Assembly (NCBI GenBank): GCA_015058065.1
Contig: SVDB01000003.1
Location: forward strand, 1-49,602
Reading direction: 5' to 3'
DNA length: 49,602 nt
Source of the DNA: Clostridiales bacterium
GTDB lineage: Bacteria; Bacillota; Clostridia; Peptostreptococcales; Anaerovoracaceae
Position numbers and translations under genes: made by a program. The notes under the pieces were generated by a model. It had not been told where the DNA came from, ran no database searches, and saw nothing but the letters and a program-made list of their open reading frames with translations. Shown in pieces: positions 31,990 to 40,309 of this stretch (positions are counted from its first letter, which is position 1; the number at the start of each line of letters is the position of its first letter).

Positions 31990-33057
31990 TTACCGGCTTT
32001 CCGCTTCTACAAGTTCTATCAGCCTGTCGATCAGTCTGTCTTCAGGCACTTTTTCGATTATTTCACCATGGCTGAACACAAGGCCTTCGCCCTTCCCTCC
32101 GGCTATGCCGTAATCTGCCTCACGGCTTTCGCCGGGGCCATTGACCGCGCATCCCATGACGGCGACTTTCAGCGGTCTGAGTCCCGCTTCAGCACGCCTC
32201 GCGGCCACAGGCATCAGTCTTTCTTCTGCCTCGTTCGCCAGTCCGATAAGATCGATCTCTGTCCTGCCGCATGTCGGGCAGGACACTATGTCTATCGCCT
32301 TTTCCCTAAGACCGACAGTCTCGAGTATGCGCCTTGCCAGCAGCACCTCTTTGACAGGATCGTCAGTCAGGGACACGCGCATCGTATCACCTATTCCCGC
32401 GAGCAGAAGCGCGCCGATGCCTACCGCCGATTTGAGCTCACCGTTCTTCGGGGTGCCCGATTCGGTGATACCTATGTGTATGGCGGCATCAGTAAGAGTT
32501 TTTAGCTTCAGGTGGGCGTCATAGTTCATGCGTACATTCGAAGACTTGATCGATACGACCAGCTTGTCGTATCCCAGATCCTCTATATACTTCACCATGC
32601 CCGCCCCGCTCTCCGCGAGCGCGTCAGCAGTGACTCCGCCGTATTTTTCTATAAGGTCCTTCTGCAGCGAGCCTGAATTCACGCCTACACGGATCGGGAT
32701 ATCGTGCTCCTTTGCCTTGTCAACGACGGCCTTCACCCTGTCGATGCTTCCGATATTGCCCGGGTTGATCCTGATCTTGTCAGCGCCCTGTTCTATCGAC
32801 GCGAGCGCGAGCCTGTAATCGAAGTGTATGTCCGCGACCAGCGGCACGCGTACCAGTTTTTTCGCTCTTCCGAAAGATTCCGCGGCCTCCATGTCGGGGA
32901 CCGCGCATCTGACGATCTGGCAGCCCGCGTCAGCGAGCTCATCTATTTGTCTGACCAGCGCCTCAGTGTTCCTTGTATCGACATTCGTCATCGACTGTAT
33001 CGATACCGGAGCTCCTCCGCCGATCGCTATATCTCCGCAGTATACTCTGTTTGACAT
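31990..33057 (-). CDS. ispG: 4-hydroxy-3-methylbut-2-enyl diphosphate synthase (flavodoxin/ferredoxin)
   Basis: IspG is the [4Fe-4S] enzyme for the penultimate step of the MEP isoprenoid pathway. The 355-residue protein begins with VYCGDIAIGGGAPVSIQSMTN and a TIM barrel with VADIHFDYRLAL and DKIRINPGNIG. The cluster domain has CPTCGRTEIDL (two Cys, about residue 260) and the third Cys in VAVMGCAVNGPGE (about 297). It follows rseP by 25 bases, with AAGGAACGG before the ATG. Together with dxr three genes upstream it supplies precursors for undecaprenyl phosphate made by UppS in the same operon. Confidence 0.97.
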   Translation of the reverse strand: MSNRVYCGDIAIGGGAPVSIQSMTNVDTRNTEALVRQIDELADAGCQIVRCAVPDMEAAESFGRAKKLVRVPLVADIHFDYRLALASIEQGADKIRINPGNIGSIDRVKAVVDKAKEHDIPIRVGVNSGSLQKDLIEKYGGVTADALAESGAGMVKYIEDLGYDKLVVSIKSSNVRMNYDAHLKLKTLTDAAIHIGITESGTPKNGELKSAVGIGALLLAGIGDTMRVSLTDDPVKEVLLARRILETVGLREKAIDIVSCPTCGRTEIDLIGLANEAEERLMPVAARRAEAGLRPLKVAVMGCAVNGPGESREADYGIAGGKGEGLVFSHGEIIEKVPEDRLIDRLIELVEAESR

Positions 33058-33082
33058 TTCCGTTCCTTCTGTGATGAAAGTC

Positions 33083-34090
33083 TTATCCGAAAAGGTTCCT
33101 TACGTCATTTATGGTGATGAGGATGAAAAGCGAGAGGAGCAGGATCATGCCTGCCACGGTCGCCTTGTATTCCATGTCGTCGTTTATCCTGCCTCCGGAG
33201 ATGATCTTGAGGAGGATGAAGAATATCTTTCCACCGTCTAGTCCCGGTATTGGCAGCACGTTGAACAGCGCCAGATTGAGGCTCACGAGAGCGAGCAGCA
33301 TCAGGTAAGGCGCTATGCCGTAATCCGTCACGGTATCGACCACCTTGACAAGACCTACAGGTCCGGCGACATCATCCATTTTTACGCCTCCGGTGAAAAG
33401 GCTCCTGAAGCCCTGGAGCATCGCCTTGTTGAGTTCCCAGGTCGTGACCGGTCCGTATCTGGCGCACTTCCAGAAGTCATTGGTGACATCCGCGGTTATA
33501 CCTATCATGTACGAGCCGGTTTCTTCGTTCATCTCAGGGACCACTGACGCGGTGCCGGTCTCTCCGTTCCGCTCGTAAGTGATCTCTAGAGTCCCGCCCT
33601 CTTTGTATGAACTTATACCTTCAACTACTTTTTCCCAGGTGTTGGTCTTAGTTCCGTTGATCTCGACAATGGTATCACCTGCCTGAAGGCCCGCGGCCTG
33701 GGCCGGCGATCCGTCTGCGACGGAAGCGATGGAATTGGTCACGACACCGGACACGCAAATCGCGATCGTCACCGCGACAACAGCGATGATGACATTCATC
33801 GTAACTCCGGCTAGCAGTATGGCGATCTTCTGAGCGTAGGACTTGCTCGAATACGAAGTCGGACTGTCAACAGCCTCCTCTTCGCCCTCCATCATGCAGT
33901 ATCCTCCGAGAGGCAGCACCCTTAGCGAATACTGGGTATCTCCCTTCTGCTTTTTGAAGATGAGCGGTCCCATGCCGACCGAGAATTCTTTTATCTTGAC
34001 CCCGCACCATCTGGCGACGGTCATGTGTCCCCACTCGTGAGGTATTATCAGCACGAGCAGCATCACGATGAACAGTATCGCTGTCTTCAC
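33083..34090 (-). CDS. rseP: Membrane-embedded site-2 zinc protease RseP/RasP
   Basis: This intramembrane metalloprotease cleaves anti-sigma factors and leftover signal peptides within the membrane. The 335-residue protein has its zinc-binding HEWGH in the first helix (residue about 18), a second helix near 90-115, and one PDZ domain (about 118-190, with GSPAQAAGLQAGDTIVEING). The third zinc ligand is in NVLPIPGLDGGK (about 280), followed by a last helix. It sits between dxr and ispG, the usual clostridial order, and begins 2 bases after the dxr stop. No anti-sigma substrate gene is in the window. Confidence 0.96.
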   Translation of the reverse strand: MKTAILFIVMLLVLIIPHEWGHMTVARWCGVKIKEFSVGMGPLIFKKQKGDTQYSLRVLPLGGYCMMEGEEEAVDSPTSYSSKSYAQKIAILLAGVTMNVIIAVVAVTIAICVSGVVTNSIASVADGSPAQAAGLQAGDTIVEINGTKTNTWEKVVEGISSYKEGGTLEITYERNGETGTASVVPEMNEETGSYMIGITADVTNDFWKCARYGPVTTWELNKAMLQGFRSLFTGGVKMDDVAGPVGLVKVVDTVTDYGIAPYLMLLALVSLNLALFNVLPIPGLDGGKIFFILLKIISGGRINDDMEYKATVAGMILLLSLFILITINDVRNLFG

Positions 34091-34092
34091 TG

Positions 34093-35265
34093 TTACTTTT
34101 CTCCTCCGCTGCGGGCCATTCGGCGCGCTTCCTTATCTATAGCGAGTATCTCTTCTACATTTGACGGTTCACTGTGAGGATAAGCATCCATCACGCGTTC
34201 TATGGTTTCAGGTATGTCGAGGAAGCCGATCTTTCCGGCAAGGAACATCGCCACAAGTTCTTCATTGGCTCCGTTCATCACTACCGGCGCGCTCCCGCCC
34301 TCGGCAAGCGCCCTGTACGCAAGATCTATGCATCTGAACACCTTGCGGTCAGGCTTTTCGAATGTAAGGCTGCCCGCCGCGAAAAGATCGAGGCTTCCGT
34401 CCGTTTCCCTGCCTTCTTCTGAAAAATCAGGCAGCAGTTCGAGCCTGTCCGGATAGTTCAGAGCCAGACCGATAGGTATCTTCATGTCGGGACGCCCCAT
34501 CTGGGCCATCACCGATCCGTCCATGAATTCGACCATCGAATGGACGATGCTCTGAGGATGGACGTGTATGTCTATCCTCTCAGCAGGAACATCAAAGAGC
34601 CATTTCGCCTCTATCACCTCGAGGCCCTTGTTCATCATGGTCGCTGAATCGATGGTGATCTTGGAACCCATGCTCCAGTTCGGATGCGCGAGCGCCTGTT
34701 CAACTGTCACGCCCTTCATCGACTCGTAGCTGCGGCCTCTGAACGGTCCTCCCGACGCCGTAAGGAGTATCCTGCGTACCTGTCTGTCCTTGTTGCCTTC
34801 GAGGCACTGGAATATGGCGCTGTGTTCGCTGTCCACAGGCAGAAGCCTGACTCCTTTTTCCCTGCAAAGGTCAGTTATGAGTCTCCCGCCGGTCACAAGC
34901 GTCTCTTTGTTGGCGAGCGCTATGTCTCTTCCGCGTGATATCGCCTCATAAGTCGGAGCAAGTCCGCTGATGCCCAGAAGCGAGTTCAGGACTATATCGC
35001 AGTCCATCGACGCTATCTGAACAAGACCGTCCTCACCGTAGTATACGTCAAGGTCCGGGAATAATGCCTGCACCTTCTCAGCGTCTTCAGCCTTTCCTAC
35101 GCAGACCGCTTCAGGCGCGAATTCTCTTATCTGAACGATAAGGTCATCGACACGGCTCCTGCAAGTGAGCCCGGCTACGCTGAATCCGGCGCTGTTGTTC
35201 CTGATTATCTCGAGAGCCTGGGTGCCTATTGAACCCGTGCTCCCCATTATCAAAACTTTCTTCAT
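34093..35265 (-). CDS. dxr: 1-deoxy-D-xylulose 5-phosphate reductoisomerase
   Basis: Dxr converts DXP to MEP with NADPH, the committed step of the MEP pathway. The 390-residue protein has the dinucleotide fold start MGSTGSIGTQALEI. Metal and substrate residues lie in LLPVDSEHSAIFQCLEG and in SGGPFRG, with TIDSATMMNKGLEVIEAKWLF following. A C-terminal helical domain ends in EEILAIDKEARR. The start overlaps the cdsA stop by 4 bases (ATGA). It is placed with uppS, cdsA and ispG in one operon for lipid-carrier and phospholipid precursors. Confidence 0.97.
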   Translation of the reverse strand: MKKVLIMGSTGSIGTQALEIIRNNSAGFSVAGLTCRSRVDDLIVQIREFAPEAVCVGKAEDAEKVQALFPDLDVYYGEDGLVQIASMDCDIVLNSLLGISGLAPTYEAISRGRDIALANKETLVTGGRLITDLCREKGVRLLPVDSEHSAIFQCLEGNKDRQVRRILLTASGGPFRGRSYESMKGVTVEQALAHPNWSMGSKITIDSATMMNKGLEVIEAKWLFDVPAERIDIHVHPQSIVHSMVEFMDGSVMAQMGRPDMKIPIGLALNYPDRLELLPDFSEEGRETDGSLDLFAAGSLTFEKPDRKVFRCIDLAYRALAEGGSAPVVMNGANEELVAMFLAGKIGFLDIPETIERVMDAYPHSEPSNVEEILAIDKEARRMARSGGEK

Positions 35266-36089
35266 ACTTCAAGTATCCCCGTCATCGCGCAGATGGCATA
35301 GTATACTACCGGCGCCACGAAAATCACGCTATCGAATCTGTCCATGATCCCGCCGTGTCCCGGTATCAGTTTGCCGTAATCCTTGATGCCCATCTTGCGC
35401 TTGAAAGCTGAGGCCGTCAGGTCGCCTGCCATTCCGGCAGCTCCGCCCACAAGTCCGAGCACCAGACAGACGATGGCCATGTCCTTCATGAACACGAGTC
35501 CGAACACCCAGGACAGTACCGAACTGCCTATGAGTCCGCCTACCGCGCCTTCTATGGTCTTTTTAGGGCTCAGCACCGGAGCCATCTTGTGCTTTCCGAG
35601 GAAATATCCCGTGAAATAAGCGAAGATGTCCGAGCCGAACGCCGCGATCACGACTATCCAGATGAAGAGGCTGTAGTCTGTCATGTCTATCAGCACCATG
35701 TGATAGGTGAAGAAAGGTATGTATACGAGTCCCGTAACTGTAGCGACCGCGTCATACGGACCGCGCTTATCTATCTTCCAGCCGTAGATCAGTCCGGCGG
35801 CGACAGCTATGAACAGCCAGATGCAGATCACCATCATGTTCTCGTAAAAACGCGGCACGCTGCCCTTCATTCCTAAACCATATGGAACAGCCGTTACAAA
35901 GAGGAATACGGTCATGATAAGACCGATCTCCCTTGACGGGTGTACATCTATGTTCTTCCATCCGTTGTAGAACTCCTGCAGTCCCATGATCGCTATGATG
36001 AGAGCCACGGCCCAGAGCCACCAGCCTCCAAGATAAAGGACTATCAGCAGCGGAGCCATCACGAGTCCGGATATTATTCTGGTTTTCAT
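35262..36089 (-). CDS. cdsA: Phosphatidate cytidylyltransferase
   Basis: CdsA makes CDP-diacylglycerol, the precursor of all major phospholipids, in the cytoplasmic membrane. The 275-residue protein is mostly membrane helices (about seven to eight). It carries the family signature SAFKRKMGIKDYGKLIPGHGG followed by MDRFDS near the C-terminus (about residues 225-253). The earlier ALVGLA-like segment is replaced here by GLIGSSVLSWVFGLVF. It overlaps uppS and dxr by 4 bases each, so translation of the three is tightly coupled. Confidence 0.96.
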   Translation of the reverse strand: MKTRIISGLVMAPLLIVLYLGGWWLWAVALIIAIMGLQEFYNGWKNIDVHPSREIGLIMTVFLFVTAVPYGLGMKGSVPRFYENMMVICIWLFIAVAAGLIYGWKIDKRGPYDAVATVTGLVYIPFFTYHMVLIDMTDYSLFIWIVVIAAFGSDIFAYFTGYFLGKHKMAPVLSPKKTIEGAVGGLIGSSVLSWVFGLVFMKDMAIVCLVLGLVGGAAGMAGDLTASAFKRKMGIKDYGKLIPGHGGIMDRFDSVIFVAPVVYYAICAMTGILEV

Positions 36090-36820
36090 TTGTCTGCCTC
36101 CTTGCGGCCGCCGAATCTTCTGTCACGGCTGGCGTATGCTTCTATCATTTCCGCGTATTCCTCAGGTGTGAAGTCGGGCCATAGCGTATCCGTGAACATC
36201 AGCTCGCTGTATGCCGCCTGCCATGTGAGGAAATTCGACATGCGCTCTTCTCCGCTCGTCCTGATGATAAGATCGGGATCGGGCACATCGAAGCGCGCGC
36301 TGCCCGAATACAAATGTTCCGAGATATCTTCTTCAGTCAGCGTGGACGGCTCTCTGCCCTCTTTTACGCACTCAGCCGCGAGGGCTTTGACGCTTTTCAG
36401 GATCTCATCGCGGCCGCCGTAATTCAGGGCGATATTGAACACAAGCCCATCGTTGTCAGCGAGCCTTCCGACCATCCTGTCGATGGCGTCGACGGATGCC
36501 TTAGGCAGCATGTCGTATTCTCCGAAAATGTTGATATGGACGTTGTTTTCGTCGAGTTCCTCGAGTTCTGAGTTGACGTACTTGACGATAAGGTTAAAAA
36601 TGCCACTCACCTCTTCTGTGCTGCGTTTCCAGTTTTCAGTAGAGAAAGCGTACACTGTCAGGTACTTTATGCCCATGTTGGATGTGGCGATGACTATCTT
36701 TTTCATCGCCTGCATCCCGGCATTGTGCCCCATCACGCGCGGCACCCCGTGCGCCTTGGCCCAGCGGCCGTTGCCGTCCATTATTATTCCCACATGTGTG
36801 GGTACAGGTCTTTTTTCCAT
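36086..36820 (-). CDS. uppS: Undecaprenyl diphosphate synthase (cis-prenyltransferase)
   Basis: UppS extends farnesyl diphosphate to C55 undecaprenyl diphosphate, the lipid carrier for peptidoglycan and wall polymers. With the start at 36820 it has 244 residues: MEKRPVPTHVGIIMDGNGRW (the Asp of MDGNGRW binds magnesium). NYGGRDEIL and the C-terminal RTSGEERMSNFLTWQAAYSE follow. A longer start at 36844 would lie in the loop of an 8-bp hairpin and is rejected. Neither start has a clear Shine-Dalgarno. A hairpin (36835-36854) ends 14 bases before the ATG and a 14-bp palindrome lies in codons 7-11, so initiation may be structure-controlled or coupled to frr. Confidence 0.94.
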   Translation of the reverse strand: MEKRPVPTHVGIIMDGNGRWAKAHGVPRVMGHNAGMQAMKKIVIATSNMGIKYLTVYAFSTENWKRSTEEVSGIFNLIVKYVNSELEELDENNVHINIFGEYDMLPKASVDAIDRMVGRLADNDGLVFNIALNYGGRDEILKSVKALAAECVKEGREPSTLTEEDISEHLYSGSARFDVPDPDLIIRTSGEERMSNFLTWQAAYSELMFTDTLWPDFTPEEYAEMIEAYASRDRRFGGRKEADK

Positions 36821-36834
36821 AGTTATAAACAGCA

Positions 36835-36854
36835 AGCGTGGCATTCGCCACGCT
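36835..36854 (-). promoter_or_regulatory. Hairpin between frr and uppS
   Basis: On the minus strand AGCGTGGC-GAAT-GCCACGCT forms a perfect 8-bp stem, followed by TGCTGTTTATAAC and then the uppS ATG. The T-richness after the stem is too broken for a confident terminator. It could be an attenuator, an mRNA-processing site or a translation element. Confidence 0.45.
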
Positions 36855-36881
36855 GTTTGCTACGTTATTTAGCGAGGTGAA

Positions 36882-37430
36882 CTAGACCTCCATGAGCTCT
36901 TTTTCTTTATCCGCGATGATCGCGTCGATGTCCTTTATGGCCTTTTCGACCTTTTTCTGGACTTCTTCAAGTTCATCCTTGAGATCGTCTTCAGTAAGTT
37001 CTCCATCCTTCTGCATCTTCTTCAGATCATCATTTTCCTCTCTTCTGAGGTTCCTGACGGCGACCTTGGCGTCCTCACCGTAGTTTTTTACGACCTTGGT
37101 CAGTTCTTTTCTTCTCTCCTCGGTCAGCTGCGGAATGACCAGTCTGATGACCTTGCCGTCATTTGTCGGATTGATCCCTATGTTTGCCTCAAGAATAGCC
37201 CTTTCTATATCTCCGACCGACTTCGGATCGAATGGCGATATAAGAAGCTGCCTCGGATCAGGTACCGAGATATTCGCGAGCTGCTTGAGAGGTGTCGGCA
37301 TTCCGTAATAACTGACCTGTATCCTGTCAAGGAGTGCCGGGTTAGCTCTACCGGCTCTGACAGTGTTGAGTTCTTCCTTAAGATAACTCTTGGTGCTCTC
37401 GATTCTTTCTTCGAGTGATTTCTTAGCCAT
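36882..37430 (-). CDS. frr: Ribosome recycling factor
   Basis: RRF splits post-termination ribosomes together with EF-G. The 182-residue protein is of standard length. It begins with a helix containing STKSYLKEELNTVRAGRANPALLD and the conserved IQVSYYGMPTPLKQLANISVPDPR. The three-helix bundle closes with RREENDDLKKMQKDGELTEDD. A ribosome site is present before the ATG, and the pyrH stop is 11 bases upstream. The order pyrH-frr-uppS is near universal in Firmicutes. Confidence 0.97.
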   Translation of the reverse strand: MAKKSLEERIESTKSYLKEELNTVRAGRANPALLDRIQVSYYGMPTPLKQLANISVPDPRQLLISPFDPKSVGDIERAILEANIGINPTNDGKVIRLVIPQLTEERRKELTKVVKNYGEDAKVAVRNLRREENDDLKKMQKDGELTEDDLKDELEEVQKKVEKAIKDIDAIIADKEKELMEV

Positions 37431-37441
37431 GATCGTTCCTC

Positions 37442-38146
37442 CTATCTGATCAGTGTTCCGACGTTTTCGCCGTTGATCACTTTCATGAGATTGCCTTCTG
37501 TCGCGAGTGCGAATACGTATATCGCGGTCTCAGTGTCCTTGCAGATGGTTGCGGCCGTGAGATCCATCACCTTAAGGTCTCTGTCTATGATGTCCATGTA
37601 CGAGAGTTCCGTGAATCTTTCGGCGTCAGGCACCTGCCTCGGATCGGCGGAATACACCGCGTCGATGTTCTTTGCCAGCAGCAGCACATCCGCTCCGATC
37701 TCGGCGGCTCTCAGCGCGGCAGCCGTATCCGTCGTGAAGAACGGGCTTCCCGTGCCTCCTCCGAACACCACTACTTTGCCTTCTTCGAGGTAGTCGAGAG
37801 CCCTGCGTCTGGCGTAGCCCTCAGCCATGTCTCTGATCTCGATCGAGGTCATGAGCTTGGCAGGGCATCCTGCTGCCAGCAGGGCGTCCTGAAGCGCGAG
37901 TCCGTTCATGACTGTAGCCAGCATGCCCATGTAGTCGGCAGTCGGCTTGTCGATATTGCCTCCTGTGCGGCCCCTGAAGAAGTTGCCTCCTCCGACGACT
38001 ACTCCGACTTCGACTCCCGCGTCGTGTATTTCTTTGATCTGCTTCGCGGTCTTTTCGAGCTGAGCGTCATTGACGCCGAACCTGTCTTCGCCCGCAAGGG
38101 CCTCGCCGCTTATCTTGATCAGGACTCTTTTATATTTTATTGCCAT
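37442..38146 (-). CDS. pyrH: Uridylate kinase
   Basis: PyrH phosphorylates UMP to UDP as a hexamer of the amino-acid-kinase fold. The 234-residue protein has KRVLIKISGEALAGEDRFG at the N-terminus, GVVVGGGNFFRGRTG (UMP/ATP site), GGGTGSPFFTTDTAAALRA and DAVYSADPR. GGAGG precedes the ATG. In most bacteria rpsB and tsf lie upstream; here thrS does, with a 63-base gap that contains an extended -10. It begins the eight-gene operon ending in polC. Confidence 0.97.
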   Translation of the reverse strand: MAIKYKRVLIKISGEALAGEDRFGVNDAQLEKTAKQIKEIHDAGVEVGVVVGGGNFFRGRTGGNIDKPTADYMGMLATVMNGLALQDALLAAGCPAKLMTSIEIRDMAEGYARRRALDYLEEGKVVVFGGGTGSPFFTTDTAAALRAAEIGADVLLLAKNIDAVYSADPRQVPDAERFTELSYMDIIDRDLKVMDLTAATICKDTETAIYVFALATEGNLMKVINGENVGTLIR

Positions 38147-38183
38147 TATTTGCCGCCTCCGGTCACTGATGCTTTACCGTCTA

Positions 38184-38192
38184 ATGATACCA
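38184..38192 (-). promoter_or_regulatory. Candidate extended -10 promoter for the pyrH operon
   Basis: TGG-TATCAT (38192-38184) lies on the minus strand in the gap between thrS and pyrH, about 40 bases before the pyrH ATG. No matching -35 is visible, so it is only a candidate. Confidence 0.35.
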
Positions 38193-38209
38193 TAAACCGC
38201 GCTCTATCT

Positions 38210-40246
38210 CTACGCGTCTTTCTTTTCGATCTTGCGGATCTCCTTGGTGCGGATCTCCTCGCAGATAGCGCTCACGAACTCAGCAAGAGGCTTCACTCCC
38301 TCGTCTCCAAGATATCTGGAACGTACCGACACATTGCCTTCTTCAGCTTCCTTGGCGCCAAGTACCAGCATGTAAGGTACCTTCTCCATCTGAGCCTTGC
38401 GCACCTTGTATCCGATACGCTCACTGCTGTTGTCGACTGTCACGTCAACGCCGTTTTTGCGGAGTTCCCTGCGGACTTCTTCAGCGTAATCGGCGATCTT
38501 GTCTGAGATAGGCAGAATGCGTACCTGCTCAGGGCAGAGCCATGTCGGCAGGTTGCCCGCGTACTTCTCTATCAGCCACGCGAGTGTACGCTCGTAGCAT
38601 CCCATCGATGTACGGTGGATGATGTACGGACGTTTCCTCTGGCCGTCCTTGTCGATGTAGTACATGTCATAGCGCTCAGCCAGGAACATGTCGAGCTGGA
38701 TAGTGATCATCGTATCCTCTTTGCCGTATACGTTCTTGGCCTGGATATCCAGTTTCGGTCCGTAGAACGCTGCCTCGCCGGCGGCTTCAGTGTACTCGAT
38801 ACCTATCTCATCGAGGATCTCTCTCATGAGGCCCTGTACTCTCTCCCAGGATTCGGCGTCACCAAGGTACTTGTCGGCGTTATCAGGATCCCATTTTGAG
38901 AATCTGTATGTCACGTCCTCCTCGAGTCCGAGAGTCGTGAGACAGTATCTGGCCAGGTCGACGCAGCCCTTGAACTCATCCTTGATCTGCTCCGGAGTGC
39001 ACACGAGGTGTCCTTCCGAAATAGTGAACTGACGCACTCTGGTGAGACCGTGCATCTCGCCTGCCTGCTCGTTTCTGAACAGTGTCGATGTCTCTCCCAT
39101 CCTGTACGGCAGGTCGCGGTAGCTCTTCTGACGCGCCTTGTAGACATAGTACTGGAACGGGCATGTCATAGGACGCAGAGCCATGACGTCGGCGTCGGCG
39201 TCGTTCTCGATAAGGTTGAGGTCCTCTACTCCGCGGATCTCATTCGAGCGGTCCTCGCCTGCCATGATCTCATCCATGCTGTCATATCCGAGCAGGAACA
39301 TGCCGTCCTTATAGTGATACCAGTGGTCGGATATCTTATAGAGCGTGGATTTTGCCATCAGCGGAGTTCTGGTGCGTACATAGCCCCATTCGTACTCCTC
39401 AAGGTCTTCGATCCATCTCTGCATCTTCTGGATGATCTTCGTGCCCTTAGGCATGAAGAGCGGAAGTCCCTGTCCGATGACATCGACAGTCGTGAAGATG
39501 TCCATCTCGCGGCCGAGCCTGTTGTGATCGCGGTTCTTTATGTCAGCGAGGTACGCCAGGTACTCTTCGAGTTCTTCCTTCTTTGTATAAGCAGTGCCGT
39601 AGATACGGGTGAGCATCTTGTTGTGCTCATCGCCTCTCCAGTAAGCTCCGGAGCTCGATGTGAGCGCGAACGCCTTGATCGGCTTTGTGCTCATGATGTG
39701 AGGTCCGGCGCAGAGTTCCACAAAGTCGCCCTGCTGATAGAACGAGATCTCTTCGTCCTCAGGCAGGTCTTCGATGAGCTGTACTTTATAAGGCTCATCC
39801 TTGTCCTTGTACATCTGTATGGCTTCTTCTCTCGGAAGTGTGAAATAAGTCAGCCTTTCGCCCTTCTTGATGATCTTTTTCATCTCGGCTTCGATCTTGT
39901 CGAGATCCTCGCGTGTAAGAGGCGGCATGTCGAAGTCATAGTAGAATCCGTTCTCGATCGAAGGTCCGATCGCGAGTTTCGCGTCCGGATAGAGATTCTT
40001 TACGGCTTCTGCGAGTACGTGCGAGCATGTGTGCCTGTAAGCACGCTTGCCCTCATCCGAATCGAATGTCAGGATGTTGAGCTCGCAGTCCTTGTCTATG
40101 ACTGTCCTGAGATCGACTGCCTTGCCGTCCACTTCTGCTATGCAGGCAACTCTCGCGAGCCCTTCGCTGAGGTCTCTGGCGATGTCATAAGCCGACATCG
40201 GCTGAGCGTATTCTTTCTTGCTTCCGTCTTTAAGTGTGATAACCAA
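38210..40246 (-). CDS. thrS: Threonyl-tRNA synthetase
   Basis: ThrS charges tRNA-Thr and edits serine. The start is taken as TTG at 40246 (VITLKDGSKKEY), with AAGGAGG 8 bases upstream, giving 678 residues. A TTG at 40270 lies upstream of that ribosome site and is rejected. The TGS domain occupies residues 1-60. The editing domain has HTCSHVLAEAVKNLYP and later QQGDFVELCAGPH. The class II core has motif 2 FRNEQAGEMHGLTRVRQFTI and motif 3 GCYERTLAWLIEKY; the anticodon domain is at the end. No T-box was found. The leader has only a 6-bp hairpin (40273-40293) and an isolated TATAAT (40308-40303). Confidence 0.96.
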   Translation of the reverse strand: MVITLKDGSKKEYAQPMSAYDIARDLSEGLARVACIAEVDGKAVDLRTVIDKDCELNILTFDSDEGKRAYRHTCSHVLAEAVKNLYPDAKLAIGPSIENGFYYDFDMPPLTREDLDKIEAEMKKIIKKGERLTYFTLPREEAIQMYKDKDEPYKVQLIEDLPEDEEISFYQQGDFVELCAGPHIMSTKPIKAFALTSSSGAYWRGDEHNKMLTRIYGTAYTKKEELEEYLAYLADIKNRDHNRLGREMDIFTTVDVIGQGLPLFMPKGTKIIQKMQRWIEDLEEYEWGYVRTRTPLMAKSTLYKISDHWYHYKDGMFLLGYDSMDEIMAGEDRSNEIRGVEDLNLIENDADADVMALRPMTCPFQYYVYKARQKSYRDLPYRMGETSTLFRNEQAGEMHGLTRVRQFTISEGHLVCTPEQIKDEFKGCVDLARYCLTTLGLEEDVTYRFSKWDPDNADKYLGDAESWERVQGLMREILDEIGIEYTEAAGEAAFYGPKLDIQAKNVYGKEDTMITIQLDMFLAERYDMYYIDKDGQRKRPYIIHRTSMGCYERTLAWLIEKYAGNLPTWLCPEQVRILPISDKIADYAEEVRRELRKNGVDVTVDNSSERIGYKVRKAQMEKVPYMLVLGAKEAEEGNVSVRSRYLGDEGVKPLAEFVSAICEEIRTKEIRKIEKKDA

Positions 40247-40272
40247 TTCGATTTCCTCCTTTTTTCTCAAAT

Positions 40273-40293
40273 CTCCGCCATACGAGAGCGGAG
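40273..40293 (-). promoter_or_regulatory. Hairpin in the thrS leader
   Basis: On the minus strand CTCCGC, a 9-base loop and GCGGAG form a 6-bp stem, 12 bases before the AAGGAGG site of thrS. It is followed by ATTTGAG, not a T-run. A TATAAT at 40308-40303 suggests transcription might start nearby, although no -35 is seen. Confidence 0.3.
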
Positions 40294-40309
40294 TAAGGGA
40301 ATATTATAT

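Noticed and set aside
36820-36844. Longer uppS start at 36844 (MPRLLFIT)
   Set aside because: It falls inside the hairpin loop, has no ribosome site and extends beyond the usual family N-terminus.
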